A stretch of DNA of 60,464 nt from Pseudomonadota bacterium (GTDB lineage Bacteria; Pseudomonadota; Alphaproteobacteria; Rhizobiales; Xanthobacteraceae). This document shows, piece after piece, positions 32,776 through 41,763 of the stretch. The stretch spans positions 1 through 60,464 of the forward strand of contig JAGXAJ010000017.1 in NCBI GenBank assembly GCA_018971625.1, given 5' to 3'. The translations under genes and the position numbers were made by a program. Each line of letters begins with the position of its first letter. Position 1 is the stretch's first letter. The notes below the pieces were generated by a model. That model did no database searches. It saw only the letters and a list, made by a program, of their open reading frames with translations, and was not told where the DNA came from.

Positions 32776-33524
32776 GATCGGCGGCCCTCCCGCGTAGAGT
32801 TTTATTTTTTGCCACCCTGATAGCCGCCGGATCGCTGGTCGAACCGGCGTTCGCGCAGGATATCAGCATCAACCTCGGCCAGGGCAATGGCGGTGTCACC
32901 GAGCGCTCGATCCAGTTGATCGCGCTGCTCACGGTGCTGTCGATCGCCCCGTCGATCCTGATCATGATGACGTCGTTCACCCGTATCGTCGTGGTGCTAT
33001 CGTTGCTGCGCACTGCGCTCGGCACCGCCACCGCGCCGCCGAATTCGGTGATGATCGCACTCGCCATGTTCCTCACCGCGTTCGTGATGGGACCGGTGCT
33101 GCAGAAATCGTATGATGACGGCATCCGGCCTCTGGTCGCCAACCAGATCGGCGTCGAGGACGCGCTGCAGCGCGCTTCGGTGCCGTTGCGCGCCTTCATG
33201 ATGAAAAACGTGCGCGAAAAGGATCTCAAGCTTTTCCTGAATATGTCGAACGAACCGCCGCCGGCGACGCCCGAGGAAATGCCGCTGCGGATCCTCGTGC
33301 CGGCGTTCATGATCTCCGAACTGAAACGCGCCTTCGAGATCGGTTTCCTGTTGTTCCTGCCGTTCCTGATCATCGACCTCGTGGTCGCATCGGTCCTGAT
33401 GTCGATGGGCATGATGATGCTTCCGCCGGCCGTGGTGTCGCTGCCGTTCAAGCTGATCTTCTTCGTGCTGGTCGATGGCTGGTCGCTGGTGGCGGGAAGC
33501 CTGGTGCAGAGCTACAGCGGATAG
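32772..33524 (+). CDS. fliP: Flagellar export gate protein FliP
   Basis: A 250-residue protein with a cleavable signal peptide (EPAFAQD), as is normal for FliP. QLIALLTVLSIAPSILIMMT, SFTRIVVVLSLLRTALGTAT, PPNSVMIALAMFLTAFVMGP and the C-terminal RAFEIGFLLFLPFLIIDLVV with SMGMMMLPPAVVSLPFKLIF are diagnostic. The GTG start overlaps the fliO stop. A palindromic repeat lies directly after its TAG and probably ends the transcript. Confidence 0.96.
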   Translation: MRSAALPRRVLFFATLIAAGSLVEPAFAQDISINLGQGNGGVTERSIQLIALLTVLSIAPSILIMMTSFTRIVVVLSLLRTALGTATAPPNSVMIALAMFLTAFVMGPVLQKSYDDGIRPLVANQIGVEDALQRASVPLRAFMMKNVREKDLKLFLNMSNEPPPATPEEMPLRILVPAFMISELKRAFEIGFLLFLPFLIIDLVVASVLMSMGMMMLPPAVVSLPFKLIFFVLVDGWSLVAGSLVQSYSG

Positions 33525-33572
33525 AGCGTTTTCGAGCGAAGTGGATACCGGTTCGCGTGAAGAAAACGCGTC
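33523..33572 (+). repeat. Dispersed palindromic repeat at the fliP 3' end
   Basis: AGAGCGTTTTCGAGCGAAGT, GGATACCGGTTCGCGTGAAG, AAAACGCGTC. The arms GCGTTTTC/GAAAACGC and GCGAA/TTCGC can form a cruciform or a two-stem hairpin. A close copy lies at 10562-10611 and a distant relative at 38362-38464. Confidence 0.8.
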
Positions 33573-33734
33573 ACCCGGCGCTTCCTGCGCAATGGTTTTA
33601 ACGGCTTACTCCGCGAAAGCGCTTGCAGAAAAAGGCAAATCGGCAGCCTTCGGCAAGCCCGTCCCTGCGGAAAACACGCGCGAGCCGCCATTTGCTTTGC
33701 TTGTCGTCGAAGGGCGCGTGCTTATACTTGCTCC

Positions 33735-34214
33735 ATGGCTGACGGCTCCCTCGATCTGAAAGCGTTCTTGCTCGCCACCCCGTTTTTTGGCGGGCTTTCG
33801 AGCGCAAGCTTCGATCTCCTGGTTTCGATGCTGGTCGAGCGCCGCTTCGACGCCGGCACCACGATCGTGGCGGAAGGAGAACCCGGGCGCTCGATGTACG
33901 TTGTTCACTCCGGCCGATTGGCGGTGAACAAACTGTTGGACGCGGGGCGCATCCTTCGCATAGGAAGTCTGGAGCCCGGTGATTTCTTCGGCGAGATGAC
34001 CTTGATCGAAATGCAGAACCGGTCAGCGACCGTCGTCGCAGAAACCACAACGACGCTGTACGAGCTCACCGCTCAAAACCTCTACCGGTGCTACAAAGCG
34101 GACATCCACGCCTATGTGATCATCATGCAGAATATCAATCGCGAGCTTTGCCGGCGGCTTCGTCGCGCCGACGATCGCACAGCCAAGCTGCCGACGCTTC
34201 CTGCGGAACGATAG
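33735..34214 (+). CDS. Cyclic nucleotide-binding domain protein
   Basis: A 159-residue protein that is essentially one CNB domain: FFGGLSSASFDLLVSMLVER, RFDAGTTIVAEGEPGRSMYV, VHSGRLAVNK, LEPGDFFGEMTLIEMQNRSA, TVVAETTTTLYELTAQNLYR. The phosphate-binding cassette is F-F-G-E-M-x-L-x-x-x-x-x-R-[ST]-A-[TS]. No DNA-binding or kinase domain is attached, so it may act as a signalling adaptor. It lies within the flagellar locus after fliP. Confidence 0.85.
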   Translation: MADGSLDLKAFLLATPFFGGLSSASFDLLVSMLVERRFDAGTTIVAEGEPGRSMYVVHSGRLAVNKLLDAGRILRIGSLEPGDFFGEMTLIEMQNRSATVVAETTTTLYELTAQNLYRCYKADIHAYVIIMQNINRELCRRLRRADDRTAKLPTLPAER

Positions 34215-34300
34215 GGCGGTGCCACGCCCGCCATATCGTTGCAAGCTGGCGTCAGTTCAAGGTGCCTTTCCTGCCGGCTTAAACCCGCCGAGATGACGCC

Positions 34301-34531
34301 CTACCCTTTCAAATCATATTGCAGGCCAAGATGGTCGCCGACCTGCACCAGCATCGCGACGCATTCGGGATAGCCAGGTTTTGCGGCCGTCGCGGCATCA
34401 GCGCTGGCGCGGAATTCCCAGGAATCTGCGCTCCTGAGCACGGTGATGGCCATGCCGTCCGGACAGTGAGCTTTCAGTTCCGCCTTCGCCATCGCGATGA
34501 GTTCGGCTTCGGTCTTGACGGGCTTGCTCAT
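34301..34531 (-). CDS. Small conserved hypothetical protein
   Basis: A 76-residue protein: MSKPVKTEAELIAMAKAELK, AHCPDGMAITVLRSADSWEF, RASADAATAAKPGYPECVAM, LVQVGDHLGLQYDLKG. An acidic helix is followed by a strand pair with I-T-V-x-R-x-x-x-x-W-E-F. The pattern is one I recall from short rhizobial proteins with no known function. It is predicted cytosolic. Confidence 0.7.
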   Translation of the reverse strand: MSKPVKTEAELIAMAKAELKAHCPDGMAITVLRSADSWEFRASADAATAAKPGYPECVAMLVQVGDHLGLQYDLKG

Positions 34532-34619
34532 GGCCGTGGCCTCCTTGCGCGACTACTCGGCGCAAGTTGCCGCGCCACCACGCTGCTGTCGAGAGGATGC
34601 ATCGCGCCAGCTTGCCGCG

Positions 34620-37600
34620 TCAGCCCTTCCTCGTGCCGACGATGCTGGGCAGCGAGCCGGTTGGATAAGGATCGGCTTTCTGGACGTCCGGCGGCAGCGT
34701 CGCCTTCGCGCTGGCATCGGGGAAGCGGGCTTTCATGTCGCGCAGGAAGCCGTCGAGCGTGTCGACGCTGGCCGCCATCCTGGCGATCTCCGCGAATTCG
34801 GCGCTGGCGGTCGCGCGCGGCTTGCTCGCGGTCTCGAACGCAGCACGGTCGGCATCGCCGCTCATCAGCGGCGCGTATTTCTCGCGGAAGCGTGCCAGCC
34901 CGATCGTGTCCTCGGCCAGCGCGTAGCCGACCACGGCGCGGATAATGTCGCCCTTTTCCGCCGGATTCAGCGGTTTGAAGTCGCGCCAGCGATCGCCATA
35001 GTACAATTCGATCTGCTCGGAAGCCTCGCGCCAGCGCCGCGCCGCCCAGTAGATATCGGAACGCAGCCGGATCGCCTCGCGGCCGGTGAGGTTCGAAATG
35101 ATGTCGAGCGCCAGATCATGGCGGCCGACGTCGCTTTGCGCGCGCGCCTCCAGCAGCAGTCGCTGCTGGCGCAATTCGCCGGAAAGATCGGCGATGCGAG
35201 TGGTGCGCAGCGCCGCAATCGCGCGGTCCGGCTTGCGGTTGGTCAGATAGACCATCGCAAGCTTTGCTGCGACCTGCGCGCGCGCCGCGCCCTCAAGCCG
35301 GTGGTCGACCTGGTATTGCAGCAATTGGGCGGCCTGATCGAGCAGATCGACCGCGACCAACCGGTCCGCGAGACGGCGGATCATTTCGTCGCCGCGCCGA
35401 CCGATCGGCGTCAATTCGCGGAATTCGTAGAATAGCCCGAGTGCGTCGATCGGCGGCAGGCCGTCGCCCTTCGAGCCCAGGAAAATCTGAGTGAACAGCG
35501 CCGCCGAGGCGTCCTGGCCCTGCCGCGACAGTTCCGAATTGGGATCGAGCTTGGTCGCAGTGCGCGCTGCCGTCAGCGACTCGCCATAGCGGCCGGTTTC
35601 GGAATAGATGCGCGCCATCATTTCCAGCGCACGAATCTCGAGGCCGTCGCCGCGCCACAACACCTGCAGCGTCTCCAGTTCGCGCAGCGCATCTTCCTGG
35701 CTGATCTCGTTGCGCCGTTGCAGCAGCGCAATCTCGCATAGCTTGGCTTCCGCTGCCGCCCTCCGGTCGGACGAGGCTACCGCGAACTTGTACTCGCCGA
35801 GTGCATCGTGGTCGCGCCCGAGCGCCTCGGCAAGCCGGCCGCGCATTACCGAGATTGCGGGCTTCAGTTCCGGCGGAATGCCAATGACGCTGAGGTCGCT
35901 CGAGCGCTTGTCGGCGTCGGAATAATCCCTGACTTCGAGGGAGGCGCGCATCGCATCCGTGATTATGATGCGTTGCAGATCGATCGGCAGCGAGGTAATT
36001 GCGAATTCGACGTTCTTGAATTTCTCGCGCGCCTCGGCCCATTTGCCTTGCCGTGCAAAAGCGAGCGCCTTCCATAATTGCGAATCGTAGTTGTTGCCGA
36101 CCGCCGGATTGGCGAGATCCTTCAGTCCGAGCGACGGCCTACCCATCAGGATGTTCGCGACCGCATGCAGGATCAGCGCGACCGGATCGTCCGCGCCTTG
36201 CTTGGCATCCGCCAACACCATATCGAGCACGGCCTTGGCTTCCGGATAAAATCCGCGCGCCAGATAGAAGCGCGCCAGGTTGAGCCGTGCCGGCATGCGC
36301 TGGTCGGCTTCCAGCGCGGCGTCCGCTTCGATCAGCGCGTCGAGCCGCCTGTCGAAGAGGCCGTTGCGATTTTTCTTCCATTCGTCGACGTCGAAAATCG
36401 CGCGCGCTATCTTCGGCGCGCGCTCGGCGGCAGCGTTGACCGATGACAGCGTCATACCGCCCGGCCGGCTAAGCGTTATCTTGTCCGGGGCGAGTTCGGC
36501 CGAGATATCGTCGGTGTTGAGGCGAACCGCGACGCCGTGGATCGATTCCAGAAGCGACATCTCGACAAAATCCTGTCGCTTGATGAAGCCGCGAACCGGC
36601 GGTGGCGCGGTGACTACAAGCAAGGTGTCGCCTGCCTCCGGATCGATAAAGCGATGCAGCCGTCCGGGGTTCGCCAGCGCCACAGTGACATTGGCAAGCG
36701 CGGGATCGGTGATGTTTCGGCTCGCCGTCAAGGGTTGCGTCGGCGTCGCCATCGTTTCGGCAAAGGTGAGTACCCAGTCGGCGTTGCCGTCGATATTCTC
36801 GCTGGTCAACGACGGCATTTGCGGGCGGTTGAGCCGAATGCGGATCGCCTGCCCCTTGTCCAGCGGAAACGGCTTCACCTCGGCGATAATGGCGCCGCCA
36901 TTGGCGCGGATTGGCGCGATGTCGAGCGGCTTCGTGGTGTCGAACACCAGCCACACGGTATCGGCACGGCGGAACAAGGCGGCCGGCGTCATGGTGGCGA
37001 AGGAGAACCTCACATGCAGGCCTTCGCTGTCGCGGATCGCGCTCACCGTTGCCGCATTGTCGCCGGGTATCGGTTGGGGCGCGGGCACATCGGCAGTTGC
37101 CTTCGTCGCTTCCGGCTTCGGCGTTCCGGGTGTGGGCTGCGCGGCGGATGGCATCACGGGCGGCGGCGGCGCGTCCGTTTTCATCTCCGGCTTGCTCTCG
37201 AGCTTTGTCTTGGGCTTGACGTCGCCACCAGTTTCCTGGGCGGGCTTCTCCGGCGCGGACGTCGCGGCTTCGCTGGACGGGCGCGGAGGCGGCACCGCGG
37301 CAGGCTTCTCCGGCGTGGCCGGCGCGCTTGGTGGAGCGGCTTCGGTTGCAGCCGATCTGGCTGGAGCGGCGTTCGCGGGCACGGGCGCGGCAGCTACCGG
37401 TTCTGCCATGACCGGTTCGGTCGGAGTTGCGGCCCCCAGCCCCGGCACAGCCGCGGGAGAAGCGATCGCCGCCGCCGGCAATTGCGCGACGGGCTTTTCG
37501 GCCGGCTGAAACGCCACGTCGACATTGTAGTTCCTGTCCTCGCGGAAGGCGTGGACGTCTGCATCTCCGATCAGCGCGATTTCCACGGCGGACTGGTCGC

Positions 37601-38354
37601 CGATGACTTTCTGGCCGATCGAGGCGACGTTCGCGGGCGCCGCTACCTTGGCGTCGGCAAGATCGAAATTGAGCACCGCATTGAAGAACAACGTGAGCTT
37701 CTGCTCGTTCAGGACCGACGAGACGCTGACGCCATCGGGCATTTCGAACACGAAGCGCACGAAGGTCGGCTGCACCAATGCGCGAACGCGAATCGGAGGC
37801 CGCTTCTTCGCAGCATCAGCGGCGCGCTGGACACGCAAGGCACGCTCGGCCGCACGCGCCCGCTCGGCCAGCTCCTTGATGACGTCCGCTGGAAGGCTCG
37901 GCGGCGGGCCGGACCAGCTGTCGGGCAACAGATCGACGAAGATCCGCTCACCGGCCGTCATGGTATTGACGGTGACCCGGCGCGCCAGCGACAGCCGAAT
38001 CGCCATGCCGTCCGGATCGCGCCGCGCCGCGCCGACATAATCGGGCGCCGCTTCCGCGATGTCATCAACCGGAATATCGACGGGTTGCTTGAAGCGGATG
38101 ACCAGGATGGTGCCGGCCATAGTCACCTCGGAATCGACCTCGTCGGCGAGCTTGAGCACCAGCCGGCCATAGCCGCCGGCGGTCGAGAACGTCGCTTCAC
38201 CCTTGACCGGATCGGTCTCGCAACGGCCGGAGGCGGTCGATCCGATCAGGATCAATACGACGGCAAGGCATGACGCTGCGTCCAGCCAGCACCGGACGCC
38301 TCGCGCCGATGCGCGCAAGAGCATCCAAAATCCAGCGGCAGCGATTCGCGCCAT
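34620..38354 (-). CDS. Very large TPR-type periplasmic protein in the flagellar cluster
   Basis: A 1244-residue protein. It has an N-terminal signal-like segment (SCLAVVLILIGSTASGRCET), then two copies of a beta-rich, AMIN-like domain, the first beginning VKGEATFSTAGGYGRLVLKL and the second VSAIRDSEGLHVRFSFATMT. An Ala/Pro/Glu-rich linker (residues about 300-420) separates them. The last 550 residues are TPR-like helices (ARLNLARFYLARGFYPEAKA, DPVALILHAVANILMGRPSL, FARQGKWAEAREKFKNVEFA, LEMMARIYSETGRYGESLTA). The gene lies upstream of motE-fliM in reverse order and probably shares that leftward transcription. It may scaffold motor or envelope parts; this is inference. Confidence 0.75.
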   Translation of the reverse strand: MARIAAAGFWMLLRASARGVRCWLDAASCLAVVLILIGSTASGRCETDPVKGEATFSTAGGYGRLVLKLADEVDSEVTMAGTILVIRFKQPVDIPVDDIAEAAPDYVGAARRDPDGMAIRLSLARRVTVNTMTAGERIFVDLLPDSWSGPPPSLPADVIKELAERARAAERALRVQRAADAAKKRPPIRVRALVQPTFVRFVFEMPDGVSVSSVLNEQKLTLFFNAVLNFDLADAKVAAPANVASIGQKVIGDQSAVEIALIGDADVHAFREDRNYNVDVAFQPAEKPVAQLPAAAIASPAAVPGLGAATPTEPVMAEPVAAAPVPANAAPARSAATEAAPPSAPATPEKPAAVPPPRPSSEAATSAPEKPAQETGGDVKPKTKLESKPEMKTDAPPPPVMPSAAQPTPGTPKPEATKATADVPAPQPIPGDNAATVSAIRDSEGLHVRFSFATMTPAALFRRADTVWLVFDTTKPLDIAPIRANGGAIIAEVKPFPLDKGQAIRIRLNRPQMPSLTSENIDGNADWVLTFAETMATPTQPLTASRNITDPALANVTVALANPGRLHRFIDPEAGDTLLVVTAPPPVRGFIKRQDFVEMSLLESIHGVAVRLNTDDISAELAPDKITLSRPGGMTLSSVNAAAERAPKIARAIFDVDEWKKNRNGLFDRRLDALIEADAALEADQRMPARLNLARFYLARGFYPEAKAVLDMVLADAKQGADDPVALILHAVANILMGRPSLGLKDLANPAVGNNYDSQLWKALAFARQGKWAEAREKFKNVEFAITSLPIDLQRIIITDAMRASLEVRDYSDADKRSSDLSVIGIPPELKPAISVMRGRLAEALGRDHDALGEYKFAVASSDRRAAAEAKLCEIALLQRRNEISQEDALRELETLQVLWRGDGLEIRALEMMARIYSETGRYGESLTAARTATKLDPNSELSRQGQDASAALFTQIFLGSKGDGLPPIDALGLFYEFRELTPIGRRGDEMIRRLADRLVAVDLLDQAAQLLQYQVDHRLEGAARAQVAAKLAMVYLTNRKPDRAIAALRTTRIADLSGELRQQRLLLEARAQSDVGRHDLALDIISNLTGREAIRLRSDIYWAARRWREASEQIELYYGDRWRDFKPLNPAEKGDIIRAVVGYALAEDTIGLARFREKYAPLMSGDADRAAFETASKPRATASAEFAEIARMAASVDTLDGFLRDMKARFPDASAKATLPPDVQKADPYPTGSLPSIVGTRKG

Positions 38355-38361
38355 GGTCTCT

Positions 38362-38464
38362 AGAGCGCGATGACTTCACTTCGAAATCATCATCCCGCCC
38401 TATCCTTTTAGTTTGAGCAGACGTTTTTCGGAAACCGGTATCCACTTTTCCGCATCTTGCTCTG
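38362..38464. repeat. Dispersed palindromic repeat between the TPR gene and motE
   Basis: AGAGCGCGATGACTTCACTT ... GTTTTTCGGAAACCGGTATC, CACTTTTCCGCATCTTGCTC. The AGAGC/GCTCT ends and the GGAAACCGGTATCCACTTTT core mirror the 33523 element in reverse orientation and the common AGAGCATGATCCGGAAAAGTGG-type palindrome of this bacterial group. Confidence 0.7.
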
Positions 38465-38561
38465 GGATCTGTTGGTTCACCGGCCCGGTCGGCAGCGGAG
38501 CGCCCTCGCCCGCGCGCTTGAATCTAGAATTGGCGATTTAAGGACTTATTAATTATCGCGG

Positions 38562-39368
38562 CTAATTGGGCTTCTGCGGCAGTATCTTGCCTTCGATCTT
38601 GGGAAGCACTTCGGCGGAAGCGGATTTGTCGGCGCCGGCGCGGCGCGCCATTTCGGTGGTCAGCCGCTCGGCTACGTCGGGCGACATCAAACCGAGGATA
38701 TCGGACATCTTGCGCGGCGCGATCTGCGAGGCGATCTGGTACAGCACGGGCATTTCGAGCCGGTCGAACACCTTGGCGGCGTCCTTCGGCTTCATGTTCT
38801 CGTACATGGTGATGATTCCCTTGAAACGTGCTGCATCCGTTTCGTTTTTCTGTTCGGTCGCGGTCGAAATCCGGGACTCGACGCCCTTCAGTTCCTCGAC
38901 CTTCGTTTCAACCTTCTTCTCCGCGGCCTTGAGCAGGCTCTCACGAATATCGATCTCGCGGGAGCGCGCGTCCAGTTCCTGCCGCCGCGCCTGCAACCGC
39001 TCCAGTACCGCGCGTTCCGACGCTGATACGGGCTGACCCTGCGCCGGATAAAGCACGGTTCCGTCGGGCGGCACCGCTTCGGCGGCGGGCGCGGCGGGCT
39101 TCGGCGCCTCCTCCTTATCTTCCTTGGGTTTGTCGTCCTTCTCTTCTTCCTTTTTCTTCTCGTCGACCGATCCGGTGATATCGCCGGCATCGGGCTTGCC
39201 GGTCGGGAAATTCAGGGTTTGCTGGGCCCAGGACGCCTTGGCCGAATCCGGATCGTAGTCGAACACATAGCCGCCATCCAGCACGAGGCCTGCGATCTTC
39301 AGAACTGCAAAGCAGAAGATCGCCACCACGACGACAGGAAGGATGCGGATGTCGCGAAGCGATTTCAT
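38562..39368 (-). CDS. motE: Motor chaperone MotE-like protein (MgtE N-domain type)
   Basis: A 268-residue protein with an N-terminal membrane anchor (ILPVVVVAIFCFAVLKIAGL), an acidic, Lys-rich linker, a coiled coil (AVLERLQARRQELDARSREI, DIRESLLKAAEKKVETKVEE) and a C-terminal MgtE-N-like domain (GIITMYENMKPKDAAKVFDR, LEMPVLYQIASQIAPRKMSD, ILGLMSPDVAERLTTEMARR). MotE stabilises MotC in rhizobial flagellar motors. The ATG overlaps the stop of the preceding gene (ATGA), so translation is coupled with the fliM operon. Confidence 0.85.
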   Translation of the reverse strand: MKSLRDIRILPVVVVAIFCFAVLKIAGLVLDGGYVFDYDPDSAKASWAQQTLNFPTGKPDAGDITGSVDEKKKEEEKDDKPKEDKEEAPKPAAPAAEAVPPDGTVLYPAQGQPVSASERAVLERLQARRQELDARSREIDIRESLLKAAEKKVETKVEELKGVESRISTATEQKNETDAARFKGIITMYENMKPKDAAKVFDRLEMPVLYQIASQIAPRKMSDILGLMSPDVAERLTTEMARRAGADKSASAEVLPKIEGKILPQKPN

Positions 39369-39808
39369 GCGGCGAGGCCGTTAGACCTTCTGCGCTCGGA
39401 GAACTCCTGCGCGGCCTGGGCGATCGCCCTGGCGCTGGAGACCATGGGTGCGGGCTCGGACGGCGGGGCTGCGGACGAAGGACGCGCGGCGCTGGCGATC
39501 TTGGACAGCCGCCGTACCACCATGTCGCCTTCGGCAAGCTGCTTCTTGAGCTGTATCGAGATCTGGCCCGCGGCGGTCAATTGCGCGTTGAGATTCTCGT
39601 TGACGTCGCGCACCGTGAGCTTGAGCCCGCCGATGGCGCGTTCGGCGATTTCAGTCGCGGTTATCAATTCAGCGATCGTCGCCTTCAGCGAGCTTTCGTC
39701 GGCCTTCAGGCGTTTCAACCTCGAATTCAGCAACATGCAATAGCCGATCGTGACCAATAGCAGAAACGCCACCAGGCTCTCGATCGCGATTCCTAATGAA
39801 TGATTCAT
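39365..39808 (-). CDS. Membrane-anchored DUF6468-like protein of the fliM operon
   Basis: A 147-residue protein with one N-terminal helix (IESLVAFLLLVTIGYCMLLN), then a coiled-coil stretch (SRLKRLKADESSLKATIAEL, ITATEIAERAIGGLKLTVRD, VNENLNAQLTAAGQISIQLK) and an Ala/Pro/Ser tail. The arrangement fliM - this gene - motE is conserved in alphaproteobacteria, and the family is annotated DUF6468. ATG 39808 overlaps the fliM stop, and its own stop overlaps the motE start. A structural role at the motor is inference. Confidence 0.8.
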   Translation of the reverse strand: MNHSLGIAIESLVAFLLLVTIGYCMLLNSRLKRLKADESSLKATIAELITATEIAERAIGGLKLTVRDVNENLNAQLTAAGQISIQLKKQLAEGDMVVRRLSKIASAARPSSAAPPSEPAPMVSSARAIAQAAQEFSERRRSNGLAA

Positions 39809-41007
39809 TGGGCCTCCATCATCTTGGTTTGCTCGTCGGCCTTCTCGAACATCGCCAACGTGGTGTTCGGCTTGCGCAGTTGCTTGGTGACGCGGATGGC
39901 GACGCGGTCGCCGACCCGGCCCATGCGCCCCTCGGTCAAGGTGACGTTGCCGCAACGCACCGCCACCAAGGCGTCGGCACGCATCTCCAGCGGCAAGGTG
40001 TCGCCGACCTTGAGCAGCATCAATTGCTTGAGCGGAATATCGGCTTCGTAGAGTACGGCGTCGACCGAGATCTCCGCCTGCGCCATTTCGGTGGCGAAAT
40101 GACCTTCCCAGATCGGATCGCGGCCGAACTTCTCGCCCATGAACATCTGCAGCAGCACGCTGCGGATCGGTTCGATGGTCGCATAGGGCAACAGCAGCTC
40201 GACATTGCCGCCGCGGTCTTCCATATCGATATGCAGCCGCACCAGGATCGCGGCGTTGGCGGGCCGGCTGATCGCGGCGAAGCGCGGATTGGTTTCCAGC
40301 CGGTCGATGGTGAAGGTCACTGGCGACAAGGGCCGGAACGCCTGCTCGGCGTCGGACAACACCACTTCGACCAGCCGCTTCACCAGATTGGTCTCGATCG
40401 TGGTGTATGGCCGACCTTCGATCCGCAGCGAGGTCTGGCCACGGCGACCACCCAGCAGCACGTCGATCATCGAATAGATCAGGCTCGAATCCACCGTCGC
40501 GAGGCCGAAATTGTCCCACTCCTCGGCCTTGAACACGCTCAGCACGGCCGGCAGCGGGATCGAATTCATGTAGTCGCCGAACCGCACCGAGGTGATGCGA
40601 TCGAGCGAGACTTCAACGTTGTCGGAGGTGAAATTGCGCAGGCTCGTGGTCATCAGCCGCACCAGGCGGTCGAACACGATTTCGAGCATCGGCAGACGCT
40701 CGTAGGAAACCATCGCCGAATCGATGATGGCGCGAATGCCGGAATTGTCGTCGACATTGACGTCGGTGACGTTGAAACCGAGCAGATTGTCGATTTCCTC
40801 CTGCGACAGAACCCGTTCGCCGCCATTCTTGCCGCCGCCGAACTCGCGGCCGCCGTCCTCGACCATGGCGGCCCATTGCAGCGCCATGGTGCCCGAGAGT
40901 TCATTGGCGGCAGCGGCTTCCGCGGCCTCCGTCGGGTCCTCGGAATCCAGCGATGCTTCCCATTGCGCCGCAATCGCATCCTGGTCGACTTGATCGTTGC
41001 CCGCCAT
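39805..41007 (-). CDS. fliM: Flagellar motor switch protein FliM
   Basis: A 400-residue C-ring protein. The central domain is clear: VLSQEEIDNLLGFNV, AIIDSAMVSYERLPMLEIVF, DRLVRLMTTSLRNFTSDNVE, PLPAVLSVFKAEEWDNFGLA, DSSLIYSMIDVLLGGRRGQT, RPYTTIETNLVKRLVEVVLS. The C-terminal SpoA domain carries DIPLKQLMLLKVGDTLPLEM and GNVTLTEGRMGRVGDRVAIR. The first 80 residues are longer than in E. coli FliM, and no enteric-type CheY-binding peptide is evident. It is in an operon after fliL. Confidence 0.95.
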   Translation of the reverse strand: MAGNDQVDQDAIAAQWEASLDSEDPTEAAEAAAANELSGTMALQWAAMVEDGGREFGGGKNGGERVLSQEEIDNLLGFNVTDVNVDDNSGIRAIIDSAMVSYERLPMLEIVFDRLVRLMTTSLRNFTSDNVEVSLDRITSVRFGDYMNSIPLPAVLSVFKAEEWDNFGLATVDSSLIYSMIDVLLGGRRGQTSLRIEGRPYTTIETNLVKRLVEVVLSDAEQAFRPLSPVTFTIDRLETNPRFAAISRPANAAILVRLHIDMEDRGGNVELLLPYATIEPIRSVLLQMFMGEKFGRDPIWEGHFATEMAQAEISVDAVLYEADIPLKQLMLLKVGDTLPLEMRADALVAVRCGNVTLTEGRMGRVGDRVAIRVTKQLRKPNTTLAMFEKADEQTKMMEAQ

Positions 41008-41024
41008 GATCTAGTTCCGCCTCG

Positions 41025-41516
41025 TCATTGGACGACGATTTCCTTGAACAGCACAGCATTGACTTCATTCGGCGCGACCGCCGCATTGACCCGTCGGGTC
41101 AGCTCTTCCTTGAGGCGAAACAGCCCGGCGGAGCCGTTCAGATCGATTGGCCGCAACTCGCGTAAATAGGTTTGGAAAAGATCGGTGACCCTCGGCAGGT
41201 TCGGCTTGATCGCCTCGACCTCTTTCTCTTCCTTGACTTCAAGGGTCAGCTTCACCTTCAGATACTGCACGCGCTCGCCGGGCAGGCTCGCAAGGTTGAC
41301 CAGCATGTCCGGCATTTCGATGAAGGCTGGCGGCTTCGGCGGCAGCGCTTCGGCGTGCTGCTCCTCGCCGTGATGACGGAAGAAAAAGAACCAGCCGGCG
41401 CCACTGCCGAGAATGGCGACGACGCCGACGGCGGCAATGATCAGCTTGAGCTTGCCTTTTGGCGCAGGCGCCGCTTCGCCTTCCGCACCGCCTTCTGCCT
41501 GTTCGGTCTCCGCCAT
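41025..41516 (-). CDS. fliL: Flagellar basal body-associated protein FliL
   Basis: A 163-residue single-pass protein: LKLIIAAVGVVAILGSGAGW is the helix. The periplasmic domain has FIEMPDMLVNLASLPGERVQ, YLKVKLTLEVKEEKEVEAIK, LPRVTDLFQTYLRELRPIDL and GLFRLKEELTRRVNAAVAPN. FliL wraps the stator at the rotor. ATG 41516 (MAETEQAEGG) fits the family; the open frame to 41681 includes the promoter region. It starts the leftward fliL-fliM-DUF6468-motE unit, perhaps including the TPR gene. Confidence 0.94.
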   Translation of the reverse strand: MAETEQAEGGAEGEAAPAPKGKLKLIIAAVGVVAILGSGAGWFFFFRHHGEEQHAEALPPKPPAFIEMPDMLVNLASLPGERVQYLKVKLTLEVKEEKEVEAIKPNLPRVTDLFQTYLRELRPIDLNGSAGLFRLKEELTRRVNAAVAPNEVNAVLFKEIVVQ

Positions 41517-41620
41517 TGCCCGCCCGATCCGATTTCGTCGTGAAGTCGATGCCGCCGGACAGGCCCAGGAACGCGATACAATGCCGCCAGCGCAACGCGC
41601 GCTACTTCCGGCAACGCTAA

Positions 41621-41635
41621 GGTAACAATGGTTAA
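41621..41635. promoter_or_regulatory. Degenerate CtrA-like site before fliL
   Basis: On the minus strand TTAACCATTGTTACC has a full TTAACCAT first half and a second half with two mismatches to TTAA. It lies about 105 bases upstream of the fliL start. It is weaker than the flgB site. Confidence 0.45.
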
Positions 41636-41763
41636 CGGAATCTTTCGTTTGACCCACAAGTAGGAAAAAGTTGCCGGGCAAACATGGTCAACAAGACCTT
41701 TCTGCCGCCCCTCGGCAACCCGTGCGCGGCATCCAACGTATTGTAGAATCTATTATTTTCAAA

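Noticed and set aside
31736..33451. A 571-codon minus-strand frame
   Set aside because: It is antisense to fliO and fliP, which are clearly real on the other strand.
36537..38273. A 578-codon plus-strand frame and a 409-codon companion
   Set aside because: Both are antisense to the 1244-residue TPR gene and have shadow composition.
39796..41169. A 457-codon plus-strand frame
   Set aside because: It is antisense to fliM and fliL.
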